In this document: positions 24,856-35,351 of the stretch, one piece after another
How positions within the stretch are numbered: the first letter of the stretch is position 1
How the letters are laid out: each line of letters begins with the position of its first letter
DNA from: Marmoricola endophyticus
Lineage (GTDB): Bacteria; Actinomycetota; Actinomycetes; Propionibacteriales; Nocardioidaceae
Assembly: GCF_014644415.1 (NCBI RefSeq)
Contig: NZ_BMKQ01000002.1
Location: 186,001 to 250,000 of the forward strand
Length of the DNA stretch: 64,000 bases
Direction: 5' to 3'
The notes under the pieces: model-generated
Databases searched by the model: none
Seen by the model: the letters and a program-made list of their open reading frames with translations, nothing else
Told to the model about the DNA's origin: nothing
Position numbers and translations under genes: made by a program

Positions 24856-27800
24856 ATGCCACGCGACGGGTTCGCGCACCTGCACGTCCACACCGAGTAC
24901 TCCATGCTCGACGGTGCGGCCCGGCTCGACGAGCTGTTCGCGCGCACCGCCGAGCTCGGCATGGACGCGATCGCGATGACCGACCACGGCAACGTGTTCG
25001 GGGCGTACGAGTTCTGGTCCAAGGCGCGCCAGCACGGTGTGAAGCCGATCATCGGGATGGAGGCGTACGCCACCCCCAACACCCCCCGCGGTGAGCGCAA
25101 GCGGGTCCGCTGGGGCGACGGTGGCGGCGACGACGTGTCGGGCTCCGGGGCGTACACCCACATGACGCTGCTGGCCGAGTCCACCGTCGGCATGCACAAC
25201 CTGTTCCGGCTCTCCTCCCGGGCCGGCATCGAGGGGTTCTTCTACAAGCCGCGGATCGACCGCGAGCTGCTGGCCCAGCACGCCGAGGGGATCATCGGCA
25301 CCACCGGCTGCCCGTCGGGCGAGGTGCAGACCCGGCTGCGCCTCGGGCAGTACGCCGAGGCCCGCCAGGCGGCCGCCGACTTCCAGGACATCCTCGGCAG
25401 GGACTCCTACTTCCTCGAGCTGATGGACCACGGGCTCGCGATCGAGAACCGGGTCCGCGACGACCTGCTGCGGCTGAGCAAGGACCTGCAGATCCCGACG
25501 CTGGCCACCAACGACTCCCACTACGTCCTCGAGGAGGACGCGTCGGCGCAGGAGCACCTGCTCTGCGTGTCCTCGGGCAGCGTGATGAGCGACCCGAAGC
25601 GGTTCAAGTTCGACGGCACGGGCTACTACATCAAGTCCGCGGCCGAGATGCGCTCGCTGTGGAAGGACCTTCCCGAGGCCTGCGACAACACGCTGCTGAT
25701 CGCGGAGCGCTGCGAGGTCGAGTTCGACACCGGCGCCAACTACATGCCGGCCTACCCCTGCCCGCCCGGCGAGGACGAGACGTCGTGGCTGGTCAAGGAG
25801 GTCGAGAAGGGTCTGCGGTTCCGCTACCCCGACGGCATCCCCGACGAGGTCCGTGCCCAGGCCGAGTACGAGCTGGACGTCATCAACCAGATGGGGTTCC
25901 CCGGCTACTTCCTCGTCGTCGCCGACTTCATCAACTGGGCCAAGGACTCCGGCATCCGGGTCGGGCCCGGCCGCGGGTCCGGGGCGGGCTCGATGGTCGC
26001 GTACGCGATGCGGATCACCGACCTCGACCCGCTCAAGCACGGTCTGATCTTCGAGCGGTTCCTCAACCCCGACCGCGTCTCGATGCCCGACTTCGACATC
26101 GACTTCGACGAGCGTCGGCGCAGCGAGGTGATCCGCTACGTCACCGAGAAGTACGGCGACGACCGGGTCTCGATGATCGTCACGTACGGCACCATCAAGG
26201 CCAAGCAGGCCGTCAAGGACTCCAGCCGCATCCTCGGCTACCCGTTCTCGATGGGCGACCGGATCACCAAGGCGATGCCGGCGGCGGTGATGGGCAAGGA
26301 CGTCCCGCTCAAGCAGCTCTTCGAGACCTCGCACGACCGCTACGGCGAGGGCGGCGAGTTCCGTGCGCTCTACGACCAGGAGAGCGACGTCAAGACGGTC
26401 GTGGACACCGCGATCGGCATCGAGGGCCTCAAGCGGCAGTGGGGCGTCCACGCCGCCGGGGTGATCATGTCCAGCGCACCGCTGATGGACGTCATCCCGG
26501 TGATGAAGCGCGAGGCCGACGGCGCGATCATCACCCAGTTCGACTACCCGACGTGCGAGACGCTCGGGCTGATCAAGATGGACTTCCTGGGGCTGCGCAA
26601 CCTCACCATCCTCGACGACGCGCTGATCAACATCGAGACCAACCGGGGCGAGAAGGTCGTGCTGGAGGACCTCGAGCTCGACGACCCGGCGACGTACTCC
26701 CTGCTGCAGAAGGGCGACACGCTCGGCGTCTTCCAGCTCGACGGCGGCCCGATGCGGGCGCTGCTGCGCAGCATGCAGCCGGACAACTTCGAGGACATCT
26801 CCGCGGTCGGTGCGCTCTACCGCCCCGGACCGATGGGCGCGGACTCGCACAACAAGTACGCCCGCCGCAAGACCGGGCGCGAGCCGGTCGAGGCGATCCA
26901 TCCCGAGCTCGCCGAGCCGCTGGCCGACGTCCTGGGCGACACCTACGGGCTGATCGTCTACCAGGAGCAGGTGATGGCGATCGCGCAGAAGCTCGCCGGC
27001 TACAGCCTGGGCCAGGCGGACATCCTGCGTCGCGCGATGGGCAAGAAGAAGAAGGCCGAGCTGGACAAGCAGTTCGAGGCCTTCTCGGGCGGGATGACCG
27101 AGCGCGGCTACTCCGAGAACGCCATCCAGACGCTGTGGGACATCCTGCTGCCGTTCTCCGACTACGCCTTCAACAAGGCGCACTCGGCGGCGTACGGCGT
27201 CGTGTCGTACTGGACGGCGTACCTCAAGGCCAACTACCCGGCCGAGTACATGGCCGCGCTGCTCACGTCGGTCAAGGACGACAAGGACAAGATGGCGATC
27301 TACCTCGGCGAGTGCCGACGGATGAAGATCCACGTCCTGCCGCCCGACGTCAACTCTTCCGAGGCGAACTTCACCCCGGTCGGGACCGACATCCGCTTCG
27401 GCCTGACCGCCATCCGCAACGTCGGCGCGAACGTCGTCGAGCAGATCGTCTCCACGCGGCGCGAGAAGGGCCGGTTCACCGACTTCGGCGACTTCATGTC
27501 CAAGGTGCCGGCCCAGGTGTGCAACAAGCGGCTGATCGAGTCGCTGGTCAAGGGCGGCGGGTTCGACTCGCTGGGGCACGGCCGCCGCGCGCTGGTGACC
27601 GTCCACGAGTCGGCGGTCGACCAGTTCGTCGACATCAAGCGAAACGAGGCGATCGGGCAGGACTCGCTGTTCGCCGATCTCGAGGAGCCGGGGGAGAGCG
27701 GTGCCTGGGGGACCTCGGTCTCCGTGCCGGACGTCCCGGAGTGGGACAAGACGACCCTGCTCGCCCACGAGCGCGAGATGCTCGGACTCTACGTCTCCGA

Positions 27801-28374
27801 CCACCCGCTGACCGGGCTCGAGCACGTGCTCGCCGCGGCTGCCGACGTCAGCATCGGCCAGCTGCTGGTCGACGAGTCCCGGTCGAACCGCGAGCCGGTG
27901 ACCGTGGCCGGGCTGATCACCTCGGTCGTACGACGTACCACCAAGCGGGGCGACATGTGGGCCGCCGTGACGGTCGAGGACCTCGAGGGCGGCATCGACG
28001 TGCTGTTCTTCCCCCAGACGTACCAGCTGGTGGCACCGCTGCTGGTCGAGGACACCGTCGTGGTGGTCAAGGGCTCGCTGAGCAAGGAGAAGGAGCAGCC
28101 GGAGATCCACGGCCGCGAGCTCAGCCCGGCGGCCCTGGACACCGAGTCCGGGCCGGTCGTGGTCTCCCTGCCGTCGACCCGGTGCACGCCGCCGGTGGTG
28201 ACCCAGCTCAAGGAGGTGCTCGGGACCCACCCGGGCACCACCGAGGTACGCCTGCGGCTGATGGCGCGGGACGGGACCAAGGTGCTCCGGCTCGACGACC
28301 GGCTGCGGGTACGCCCCTCCGCTGCGCTGTCCGCCGACCTCAAGCAGCTGCTCGGGCCGGGCTGCCTGGGCTGA
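24856..28374 (+). CDS. dnaE: DNA polymerase III alpha subunit
   Basis: Replicative C-family polymerase, 1172 aa. The N-terminal PHP domain keeps its metal motifs (FAHLHVHTEYSMLDG, AMTDHGNVFGAYEFW), so built-in proofreading, as in mycobacterial DnaE1, is plausible. The catalytic aspartates are D412 and D414 in MPDFDIDFDERR, with the third later in the palm. GRGSGAGSMVAY and the PLKHGLIFERFLNPDR segment are canonical. Helix-hairpin-helix (AQVCNKRLIESLVKGGGFDSLG) and OB-fold (PVTVAGLITSVVRRTTKRGDMWA) domains follow. The start is preceded by GAAGGG about 10 nt upstream. In other actinobacteria it lies near the his cluster, as here. Confidence 0.96.
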   Translation: MPRDGFAHLHVHTEYSMLDGAARLDELFARTAELGMDAIAMTDHGNVFGAYEFWSKARQHGVKPIIGMEAYATPNTPRGERKRVRWGDGGGDDVSGSGAYTHMTLLAESTVGMHNLFRLSSRAGIEGFFYKPRIDRELLAQHAEGIIGTTGCPSGEVQTRLRLGQYAEARQAAADFQDILGRDSYFLELMDHGLAIENRVRDDLLRLSKDLQIPTLATNDSHYVLEEDASAQEHLLCVSSGSVMSDPKRFKFDGTGYYIKSAAEMRSLWKDLPEACDNTLLIAERCEVEFDTGANYMPAYPCPPGEDETSWLVKEVEKGLRFRYPDGIPDEVRAQAEYELDVINQMGFPGYFLVVADFINWAKDSGIRVGPGRGSGAGSMVAYAMRITDLDPLKHGLIFERFLNPDRVSMPDFDIDFDERRRSEVIRYVTEKYGDDRVSMIVTYGTIKAKQAVKDSSRILGYPFSMGDRITKAMPAAVMGKDVPLKQLFETSHDRYGEGGEFRALYDQESDVKTVVDTAIGIEGLKRQWGVHAAGVIMSSAPLMDVIPVMKREADGAIITQFDYPTCETLGLIKMDFLGLRNLTILDDALINIETNRGEKVVLEDLELDDPATYSLLQKGDTLGVFQLDGGPMRALLRSMQPDNFEDISAVGALYRPGPMGADSHNKYARRKTGREPVEAIHPELAEPLADVLGDTYGLIVYQEQVMAIAQKLAGYSLGQADILRRAMGKKKKAELDKQFEAFSGGMTERGYSENAIQTLWDILLPFSDYAFNKAHSAAYGVVSYWTAYLKANYPAEYMAALLTSVKDDKDKMAIYLGECRRMKIHVLPPDVNSSEANFTPVGTDIRFGLTAIRNVGANVVEQIVSTRREKGRFTDFGDFMSKVPAQVCNKRLIESLVKGGGFDSLGHGRRALVTVHESAVDQFVDIKRNEAIGQDSLFADLEEPGESGAWGTSVSVPDVPEWDKTTLLAHEREMLGLYVSDHPLTGLEHVLAAAADVSIGQLLVDESRSNREPVTVAGLITSVVRRTTKRGDMWAAVTVEDLEGGIDVLFFPQTYQLVAPLLVEDTVVVVKGSLSKEKEQPEIHGRELSPAALDTESGPVVVSLPSTRCTPPVVTQLKEVLGTHPGTTEVRLRLMARDGTKVLRLDDRLRVRPSAALSADLKQLLGPGCLG

Positions 28375-28419
28375 GGCACGGGCAGCGCCGCGGGGACCCG
28401 TGTGCTGGAATGACGACTG

Positions 28420-28944
28420 ATGTCCACCGCCACCGACCCCGTCCCGACCCCGACGAGTGCCCCGTCACCTGACCGACGCCGAGACGTCGCATGGGTGCTG
28501 GTCGTGTTCGTCGTCCTCGGGCTGGTCGCCGGGGTGGTCTGGCAGTGGGTGGCCACGGCACCGACCGTGCTGCGCACCGAGGACAACGCCGTGATGGACC
28601 AGGCGCAGCTCGGTGTGAAGGTCAGTGCCGACGGCTGGTTCGCGGTGGTCGGCGTGGTCGGCGGGCTGGTCGCCGGGTTCGGTCTGCTGCGGCCACGGCG
28701 CGACCCGCTGCTGGTCGTGGTGCTCGGCATCGTCGCGAGCGTCGGTGCGGCGTACCTCGCCCTCTGGCTCGGCGGCGCGCTGGCGCACGTCCCTCGCTCG
28801 GAGATCCGCGCGGCCCGGCCGGGGACGACCCTCACCACGTCGCTGACCCTGATCTCCCACGCGGTCGTGCTGGCCTGGCCTCTCGGGTTCCTGGTCGCCG
28901 CCACGGCATCGCTGTGGGGGGCGGAGAAGCAGACCCGACCCTGA
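28420..28944 (+). CDS. DUF2567-like membrane protein
   Basis: 174 aa with four membrane segments (about 22-45, 70-92, 98-120, 145-165) and a short N-terminal disordered part (STATDPVPTPTSAPSPDRRR). It matches the DUF2567 style of actinobacterial membrane proteins, with VVGVVGGLVAGFGLLRPRRDP after the second segment and the AARPGTTLTTSLTLISH loop before the last. Function unknown. ATG 28420 follows a TGGAAT hexamer by 8 nt. It is convergent with the ABC exporter gene; the stops are only 4 bp apart. Confidence 0.72.
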   Translation: MSTATDPVPTPTSAPSPDRRRDVAWVLVVFVVLGLVAGVVWQWVATAPTVLRTEDNAVMDQAQLGVKVSADGWFAVVGVVGGLVAGFGLLRPRRDPLLVVVLGIVASVGAAYLALWLGGALAHVPRSEIRAARPGTTLTTSLTLISHAVVLAWPLGFLVAATASLWGAEKQTRP

Positions 28945-28948
28945 CGGG

Positions 28949-31900
28949 TCAGCCCGCGAGGTGCGCCCAGTCGCCGCGCAGCCGCTCCCACGGTCCCCGG
29001 TCGGCGATCCGCCCGTCGACGACCACCAGGACGGTGTCGGCCAGTGCGAGGGCGGCGGCCTTCGACGTCGAGCCGATCACGGTGCTTCCACGCGCGCGCA
29101 GCGCGGTCCACAGCTCGATCTCGGTGGTCGCGTCGAGGGCCGACGACACGTCGTCGGCGAGGACCAGCTCCGCTCGTGTGGCCAGCGCACGCGCGAGCGC
29201 GAGTCGCTGCACCTGCCCGCCCGAGAGCCGGACCCCGCGGTGCCCGACGAGGGCCTCGGGACCGCCGGCGTCCGACAGGTCGCGGGCGAGGCGGGCATCG
29301 TCGACCGCCGGGTGCAGCGCGCGGCCGGGGTGGTCGAGGAGCACGTTCGCGCCGAACGTCCCCGAGAGAACCCGGGGCACCTGCGCCACGTAGCTCACCT
29401 GACCCGGCCGCAGGAAGGTCTCGGGGTCGGTGACCGCGACGCCGTTCCAGCTCAGGTCACCGGTGGTGCTGACCAGCCCGGCGAGGGCCCCCAGCAGGCT
29501 GGACTTGCCGGAGCCGACCTGCCCGACCAGGAGGACCAGCTCGCCACGGCCCACGACGAGGTCGACACCGCCGACGCCGAGGGTGCCGTCGTCGTGGACC
29601 GCCCCGAGGTCGCGGAGCTCCACCGACCGCAGGGGTTCGGTGGTGGCCGGCTCGGGCGCAGGGGCGCGCCCGGCCACGAGGTCGACGTCGTCGGGCAGCG
29701 CCATCAGGTCGCCGCCCCCGGCGAGCCGGGTGGTCACGCGGGCCCACGCGCGGACGCCGGGTGCCTCCGTGATGACCCGGGCCGCGACCTGGCCGAACCA
29801 CCCGAAGCCGAGCACGGCGCCCGAGACCAGCAGCGCGGTGGCGAGGTCCCACCCCCCGGCGAGCAGCACGGCCCAGGCGGTGACCACGCCGAGCTGGACG
29901 GCCACGACGGGCACCCCCTCCAGCAGGGCCAGCACGCGGTGCTCACGGACGGCCGCGTCCACCCGCCCGGCGTCGACCCGCGCGAGGTGGGCACGCGCGT
30001 CGTCGGTGGCCGCGGCGAGCTTCAGGGTGCGTGCGGAGTCGAGCGAGGAGACCAGGGACCGGCCGAAGGCGGCGCGGCTGGCCGACGCCGTGGCCGACGC
30101 GCGCCCGGCGTACGGCGCACCGATCACCGAGGCGACCGCGGAGACCGCCATCACCACCAGCAGCACGAGTCCCGCCCAGACGTCGAGCGCGAGCGTCGAC
30201 GTCAGGGCGGCGACCACCAGGCCGTTGACGACGTCCACCCACCGGTCGGCGTACCGCGCCAGCCGGTCGGCGTCCATCGCCCGGGCGACGATCTCGCCGG
30301 GCGGCGTACGGGTCAGCCGGCGCTGAGCGGTCTGCCCGGCGAGGACCGAGGTCCGCACCCGCAGCATCACCGCGATCCACCAGCGCGGGTAGCCGCGGAT
30401 CGCCCGAGCGAGCAGGAGCGGGGCCGCCAGCAGCGACGCCGCCACCGCAGCCACGAGGGCCCAGGGCGTGCCCGAGGAGTCCCGCAGGTCCTGGACGGTC
30501 AGTCCCCACACGAGGCCGGTGACGGCACCGAAGGCGCCGACCACCGCGCTGAGCAGGAAGAGGAACGCCGGGAACAGACCCCACCACGGGTGGATCGAGA
30601 GCACCCGGGCCACGAGTCGGCGCAGGGGAGGGCCGGTGTCCGGCACGGGACGGACCGGCGGGGTGCCCGCCCGGCGGGCCGCACCGACCGCGACCGGCCC
30701 GCCGCTCGGTCCGGTGGGCGCCGGCGGGGCCTCGACCTCCGCGCCGAAGCCCGGTCCGAAGCCCGCGGCGTCGAGCAGCGAGCGCAGCGGGCCCGGCTCG
30801 GCGGCGAGGCGGCGACGCGGACCCTGCTGGACCACGCGGCCGGCCTCGAGGACGACGACGTCGTCGGCCCGGGCGATCGTGGTGAGCCGGTGGGCGACCA
30901 GCACGCCGGTCCGGCCGGCCAGCAGCCGGTCGGCGGCCCGGACCACCTGGGCCTCGGTGTACGGGTCCATCCGGGCGGTCGCCTCGTCCAGCACCACGAC
31001 GCGGACGTCCCGGACGAGCAGCCGCGCGAACGCGACGAGCTGCTCCTCCCCGGCCGACAGCGTCACTCCGCCGGGTCCGAGGACCGTGTCCAGCCCGCTC
31101 GGCAGCCCGGCGACCCAGGCCTCGATGCCGAGCTCGGCCACGGCGGCCTCGATCCGCCCACGGGGGACCGTGCCGTAGAGCGCGATGTTCTCGGCCAAGG
31201 TGCCGGCCAGGATCTCGGTGCGCTGGCTGACCACCCCGACGGCGCGCCGCAGCGCACCCAGATCGAGCTCGCGGACGTCGCGTCCGCCGAGCAGGACGCT
31301 GCCCGGCTCCGGCTCGACGGCTCGTGAGAGCAGCGAGACGATCGTCGACTTGCCGGACCCGGTGCGACCGACGAGGGCGAGCGTGCGGCCCGCGGGCAGG
31401 TGCACGTCGACACCCTCGAGCGCGAACCCGCCGTCGTGGCCGGGGTAGGCGAAGTGCAGGTCGCGCAGCTCGAGGTCGAGCACGTCCGCGGCGTCGCCGG
31501 TGTCGGCACCGGGCAGGGCGAGTCCGCCGACGGGCTCCGCCGGTGTCTCGAGCAGCTGCCGGAGGCGTACGACGGCACCGAGCCCCGCCTGCAGGTCCGG
31601 CAGCTGCTCGGCCAGCCGGGCGACCTGGCCGACGAAGGTCGAGGTCACCAGGAACAGCGTCACCAGGGCACCGACGCTCAACCCTCCGCCGGAGACCAGC
31701 ACCACGCCGACCACGGCGATGCCGGCGAGCAGACCGTGCAGGATCAGGCCGGACCGCCGGGTGACCCGCACCTCCAGCCGCAGGACCGCGTCGAAGCGGG
31801 CGTGGACGGTCGCGGCGAGCTCGCTGGTGCGGCGCAGCAGGTGCGGGCGGCCGAGGCTGGTGCGCAGGTCGTCACGACCGGCGACGCCCTCCTCCATCGC

Positions 31901-32512
31901 TGCCGCGTGGTCGGTCCAGGCCATCTCCTCGACGACGCGGCGCTCCTTGATGTCGACGAGCATCCGGCGCACCGAGAGCCATACCGTCAGAGCGGCCAGG
32001 GGGAACAGGGCCCACATCGGCCACCAGGTCAGGCCCGCGACGACCCACAGCGGCACGGCGACCAGCGTCGTCCGCAGCGCCTCCCACGCGGCCGTGCGCA
32101 GCAGGGTGCCGATCTCGTGGGTGTCGTCGTCGACGCGGTCGAGGATCTCCCCGACGGCCTGCTCGGAGAGCGCCGCGAGCGGCTGGTCGAGGGCGGCGGT
32201 GACGAGATCGGCCCGCAGCCTGCCCTCGGCCCGGTCCACCACGGCCGACCAGGTCGTCCGACCGGCGGTGTCCAGCACCGCACCGCCGACCACGGCCAGC
32301 GCGAGCAGCCAGACCAGCGTCGCCGACGGTGCTTCCGCGAGACGCCCGGCGGCGACGCTCCCGAGTGCCTGGCCGAAGGCGCCGAGGGCGGCCACGACGA
32401 GCGCCGTCCCGGCGACGGGACCGCGCAGCCGGGACAGACCGAGGCGGCGCGCGTCCTGCGGGTCGGGTTGCACCGCGACCGTCGTCGGCGCGCTCTGGGT
32501 GGTGGTCGACAC
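28949..32512 (-). CDS. Fused double ABC exporter (TMD-NBD-TMD-NBD)
   Basis: 1187 aa; two type IV ABC exporter halves in one polypeptide. Half 1 (about 1-600) has six membrane segments and an ATPase with Walker A GRTGSGKST, an altered signature LSAGEEQ, Walker B VVVLDEATARMD and switch histidine VAHRLTTI. A Pro/Gly-rich linker (PPAPTGPSGGPVAVG) leads to half 2, whose ATPase has Walker A GQVGSGKSS, a standard LSGGQVQ, Walker B LVLADDVSSALD (catalytic Glu to Asp) and a switch loop with Ser in place of His (VIGSTSKAAAL). The pairing gives one good and one degenerate ATP site, as in heterodimeric exporters. Substrate unknown; drugs, lipids or peptides are typical. GTG 32512 follows TACGGT by 8 nt. 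Confidence 0.9.
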   Translation of the reverse strand: MSTTTQSAPTTVAVQPDPQDARRLGLSRLRGPVAGTALVVAALGAFGQALGSVAAGRLAEAPSATLVWLLALAVVGGAVLDTAGRTTWSAVVDRAEGRLRADLVTAALDQPLAALSEQAVGEILDRVDDDTHEIGTLLRTAAWEALRTTLVAVPLWVVAGLTWWPMWALFPLAALTVWLSVRRMLVDIKERRVVEEMAWTDHAAAMEEGVAGRDDLRTSLGRPHLLRRTSELAATVHARFDAVLRLEVRVTRRSGLILHGLLAGIAVVGVVLVSGGGLSVGALVTLFLVTSTFVGQVARLAEQLPDLQAGLGAVVRLRQLLETPAEPVGGLALPGADTGDAADVLDLELRDLHFAYPGHDGGFALEGVDVHLPAGRTLALVGRTGSGKSTIVSLLSRAVEPEPGSVLLGGRDVRELDLGALRRAVGVVSQRTEILAGTLAENIALYGTVPRGRIEAAVAELGIEAWVAGLPSGLDTVLGPGGVTLSAGEEQLVAFARLLVRDVRVVVLDEATARMDPYTEAQVVRAADRLLAGRTGVLVAHRLTTIARADDVVVLEAGRVVQQGPRRRLAAEPGPLRSLLDAAGFGPGFGAEVEAPPAPTGPSGGPVAVGAARRAGTPPVRPVPDTGPPLRRLVARVLSIHPWWGLFPAFLFLLSAVVGAFGAVTGLVWGLTVQDLRDSSGTPWALVAAVAASLLAAPLLLARAIRGYPRWWIAVMLRVRTSVLAGQTAQRRLTRTPPGEIVARAMDADRLARYADRWVDVVNGLVVAALTSTLALDVWAGLVLLVVMAVSAVASVIGAPYAGRASATASASRAAFGRSLVSSLDSARTLKLAAATDDARAHLARVDAGRVDAAVREHRVLALLEGVPVVAVQLGVVTAWAVLLAGGWDLATALLVSGAVLGFGWFGQVAARVITEAPGVRAWARVTTRLAGGGDLMALPDDVDLVAGRAPAPEPATTEPLRSVELRDLGAVHDDGTLGVGGVDLVVGRGELVLLVGQVGSGKSSLLGALAGLVSTTGDLSWNGVAVTDPETFLRPGQVSYVAQVPRVLSGTFGANVLLDHPGRALHPAVDDARLARDLSDAGGPEALVGHRGVRLSGGQVQRLALARALATRAELVLADDVSSALDATTEIELWTALRARGSTVIGSTSKAAALALADTVLVVVDGRIADRGPWERLRGDWAHLAG

Positions 32513-32520
32513 GAGGCCCC

Positions 32521-32526
32521 ACCGTA
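32521..32526 (-). promoter_or_regulatory. -10 hexamer for the ABC exporter gene
   Basis: TACGGT on the minus strand, 8 nt before GTG 32512. Confidence 0.35.
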
Positions 32527-32566
32527 GGTGCAGCCGCCGACGATGCTCACCTGGATTTCGCCGGAC

Positions 32567-33826
32567 TCAGCCCGCCGCGCGTACCCAGGCCTCCAGGAGG
32601 TCGACGCCGGGAGCGAGCGCGGCCTCGTCGATGTCGAAGCCGGGGGTGTGGTGACCCTCGGCGAGGGTGGCGCCGAGGGCGGCGTACGTCGCCATCCCAC
32701 CGGCGTCCTGCACCCGGCGCATCAACGCGGTGGCGTCGTCGCTGGCCAGCCCGGCGTCGTCGGGCATCGCGATGACGTCCAGCCCGACGGCCCGGGCGGC
32801 GGCGGCGACCGCCTCGACCGCCGGCGGGTCGGCCACGGCCGTGGTCACCCGCCCGATCAGGTCCAGGTCGACCTGGAGACCGTGCATCGTGGCCGCCCCC
32901 TGGAGCATCGCGCGGGCGCGCTGCTCGAGGTCGGCGTTGACGTCACCGTCGTCGGCGCGGGTCTCCAGCAGCAGCTCGGCACGGTCCGGGACGATGTTGG
33001 AGACCGTGCCGCCACTGATCCGCCCCACCGAGACGCGGGTCTGATGACCGGACACCCGGGTGAGGCCCTGCAGGGCGAGCGTGGCCGAGGCCGCGCCCAG
33101 CAGGGCGTTGCGACCCTCCTCCGGTGCCAGCGCGGCGTGCGCGGCGCGGCCGTGGAAGGTCGCGCGGATCTTCGAGTTGGCCAGCAGCCCGTCGTTGGAG
33201 GCGACCAGCGCGCCGGTGCGAAGCCCGAGCCCGACGTGCAGCGCGAGGAGGACGTCGACGTCGTCGAGGAGGCCGGAGGCCGCCGTGGCGAGGCCGCCCC
33301 GTCCACCCTCCTCGGCCGGCTGCAGGACGATGCTGACCCGGCACGGCGGAGGGTCGGCGGTGAGCCGCTCGGCCAGCTCCATCGCCATGCCGACGTGGGC
33401 GTCGTGGCCGCAGGCGTGCATCTGGCCCGCGTACGAGGACGCGAACCCCGCGGCCGTCGGCACGTGACCGGGCGCGTCGGACTCGAGGATCGGCAGCGCG
33501 TCGGTGTCCGCGCGCAGCGCGAGGTGGGGGCCGTCGGTGCCGAGGGTGGCCACCACAGCGGTGTGCCCGCCGCGCATCTGCGGCAGGAAGCGCGGGTCGC
33601 CGCCGTCGGCCTCCGCGCGCTGGTACGCCGCGTCCAGCGTGGCGTCGTCCGGGACGCCGAGCCGTTCGTCCGGCGCCATGGCCTCGCGCCCGGCGACCAC
33701 CTGCCAGCCGAGGTCGGCCAGGTGGCCCGCCGCGCGCGACGCCGTGCGGAACTCGGTGAAGCCGACCTCCGGGTGGGCGTGCAGGTCGCGCCGCCAGTCG
33801 ATCGCGGTGCCGAGGGACGGGCTCAC
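32567..33826 (-). CDS. M20-family amidohydrolase (AbgB/IAA-amino acid hydrolase type)
   Basis: Zinc-dependent amidase, 419 aa. It begins with the M20D pattern RRDLHAHPEVGFTEFRT and carries the metal ligands in MHACGHDAHVGMA and VLQPAEEGGRGG, and a late histidine in EGHHTPGFDIDE. The lid/dimerisation domain is in the middle (IRATFHGRAAHAALAPEEGRNAL). The family cleaves N-acyl or N-aryl amino acids such as p-aminobenzoyl-glutamate. The GTG start overlaps the stop of the AbgT-type transporter gene by 4 bp, which strongly suggests that the imported substrate is hydrolysed by this enzyme. An insert (EAMAPDERLGVPDDATLDAAYQ) near residue 40 is longer than usual. Confidence 0.88.
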   Translation of the reverse strand: MSPSLGTAIDWRRDLHAHPEVGFTEFRTASRAAGHLADLGWQVVAGREAMAPDERLGVPDDATLDAAYQRAEADGGDPRFLPQMRGGHTAVVATLGTDGPHLALRADTDALPILESDAPGHVPTAAGFASSYAGQMHACGHDAHVGMAMELAERLTADPPPCRVSIVLQPAEEGGRGGLATAASGLLDDVDVLLALHVGLGLRTGALVASNDGLLANSKIRATFHGRAAHAALAPEEGRNALLGAASATLALQGLTRVSGHQTRVSVGRISGGTVSNIVPDRAELLLETRADDGDVNADLEQRARAMLQGAATMHGLQVDLDLIGRVTTAVADPPAVEAVAAAARAVGLDVIAMPDDAGLASDDATALMRRVQDAGGMATYAALGATLAEGHHTPGFDIDEAALAPGVDLLEAWVRAAG

Positions 33827-35351
33827 AGCAGCACCGACGTCCCGGGCCCGAACGGGATGCCGAGCACGTAGAAGACCACCAGGATCACCAGCCAGAAGAT
33901 CGCCACGGGAACCACGAACAGCGCCATCCTCGCGAAGACCTTGCCGATGTCGAAGCCGGGGTCGTACTTCCGCGCCGACTCCTCCAGGACGTAGAGGTAC
34001 GGGTTGAGCGGCGAGATCGGGTTCATCACCGAGTCGCCGATCCGGTAGGCGCCCTGGATCGTGGCCGGGTGGATCCCGAGCGCCACGAAGACCGGGACGA
34101 AGACCGGTGAGAGCACCGCCCACAGCGACGAGCCGGAGAAGATCACCAGCGCCAGCACCGACGTGATCACGAAGGCCAGCAGCACGGCCCAGATGCCGGT
34201 CAGGCCGGCGTCGCGCAGCAGGGTCGAGCCCTCGACGGCGATCCAGTCGCCGACGCCGCTCCAGTCGAACATCGCGATGAACTGGCCGGCGGAGAAGGCG
34301 ACCACGACGAACAGCTTCATGTCCGAGACGGAGTCCGCCATCAGGCGGGGGACGTCGTCGATGCGGGTGATCGTGCCCGCGCTGACGCCGTACGTGATGC
34401 CGACGACGAGGAAGCTCAGCATCACCAGCGGCACGATCCCGCCGAACAGCGGTGAGTCGATCAGCGCGCCGTCCTCGCCCTGCAGCGGGCCGCCCGGGAT
34501 CAGCCACATCGCGGCGACGGCGACGAGGAGCACGGCGAGGGCGAGCACCGCGCGGAGCAGGGCACGACGCTCACGCGGCGTGACCTCGGCCAGCCGCTCC
34601 TCCTCGGAGGTGTCCACCTCGCGGCTCTCGTCGTACGGCGCGAGGCTCGGCTCCACCCAGCGGACCAGGACGAACGCGACCACCAGCGGCAGCACCAGCC
34701 CGGCGGTGGCCTGGAACCAGTAGTTCATGAGGATCGAGGTGCTCACGTCCGTGCCGGCCGGGACGGCGGCCGTCGTGAGCGCCGCAAGGTTCGCGTCCAG
34801 CGACCCGATGATCAGCCCGGAGCCGTAGCCGGCGGAGATCCCGGCGAACGCACCGAGCATCCCGGCCACGGGGTGTCGGCCGACCGCGCGGAAGGCCAGC
34901 GCGGCGAGCGGCGGCAGCACCAGGAAGGCGGCGTCGCCCATGACGTGCCCCTGGCCGGCGACGTAGCAGACCGCCACCGGCATCAGCCGCGGCGGGATGC
35001 GCGAGAGGCTCGCCGCGACAGCGGTGCGCAGGAAGCCAGAGCGCTCCGCGACCCCCACGCCGAGCAGCACCGCGAGCACGACGCCGAGCGGCGGGAAGCC
35101 GATGAAGTTGTCCACGAAGGTCGTGAGCAGGTGCTGGAGGCCCTCGACCGAGAGGATGTTGCGCACCACCGTCGGCTTATCGGCGCCGGGCAGCCTCGCG
35201 GTCGCGTCGTTGGCCGCGAGGACCGCGGACACGACGCCCACGGCGACGAGGAGGTACCAGAACAGCCAGAAGGGGTGCGGGACGTACGACCCGGCCTTCT
35301 CGATCGCGCGGAAGACCCGACCGGGCGAGTGCTCCTGCGTGCCGGTCGGGC

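Noticed and set aside
24715-28230. Very long open frame antisense to dnaE
   Set aside because: Stops are rare on both strands in DNA this GC-rich. The translation is rich in Arg, Gly, His, Val and Asp, has no family motifs, and lies over a canonical polymerase gene.
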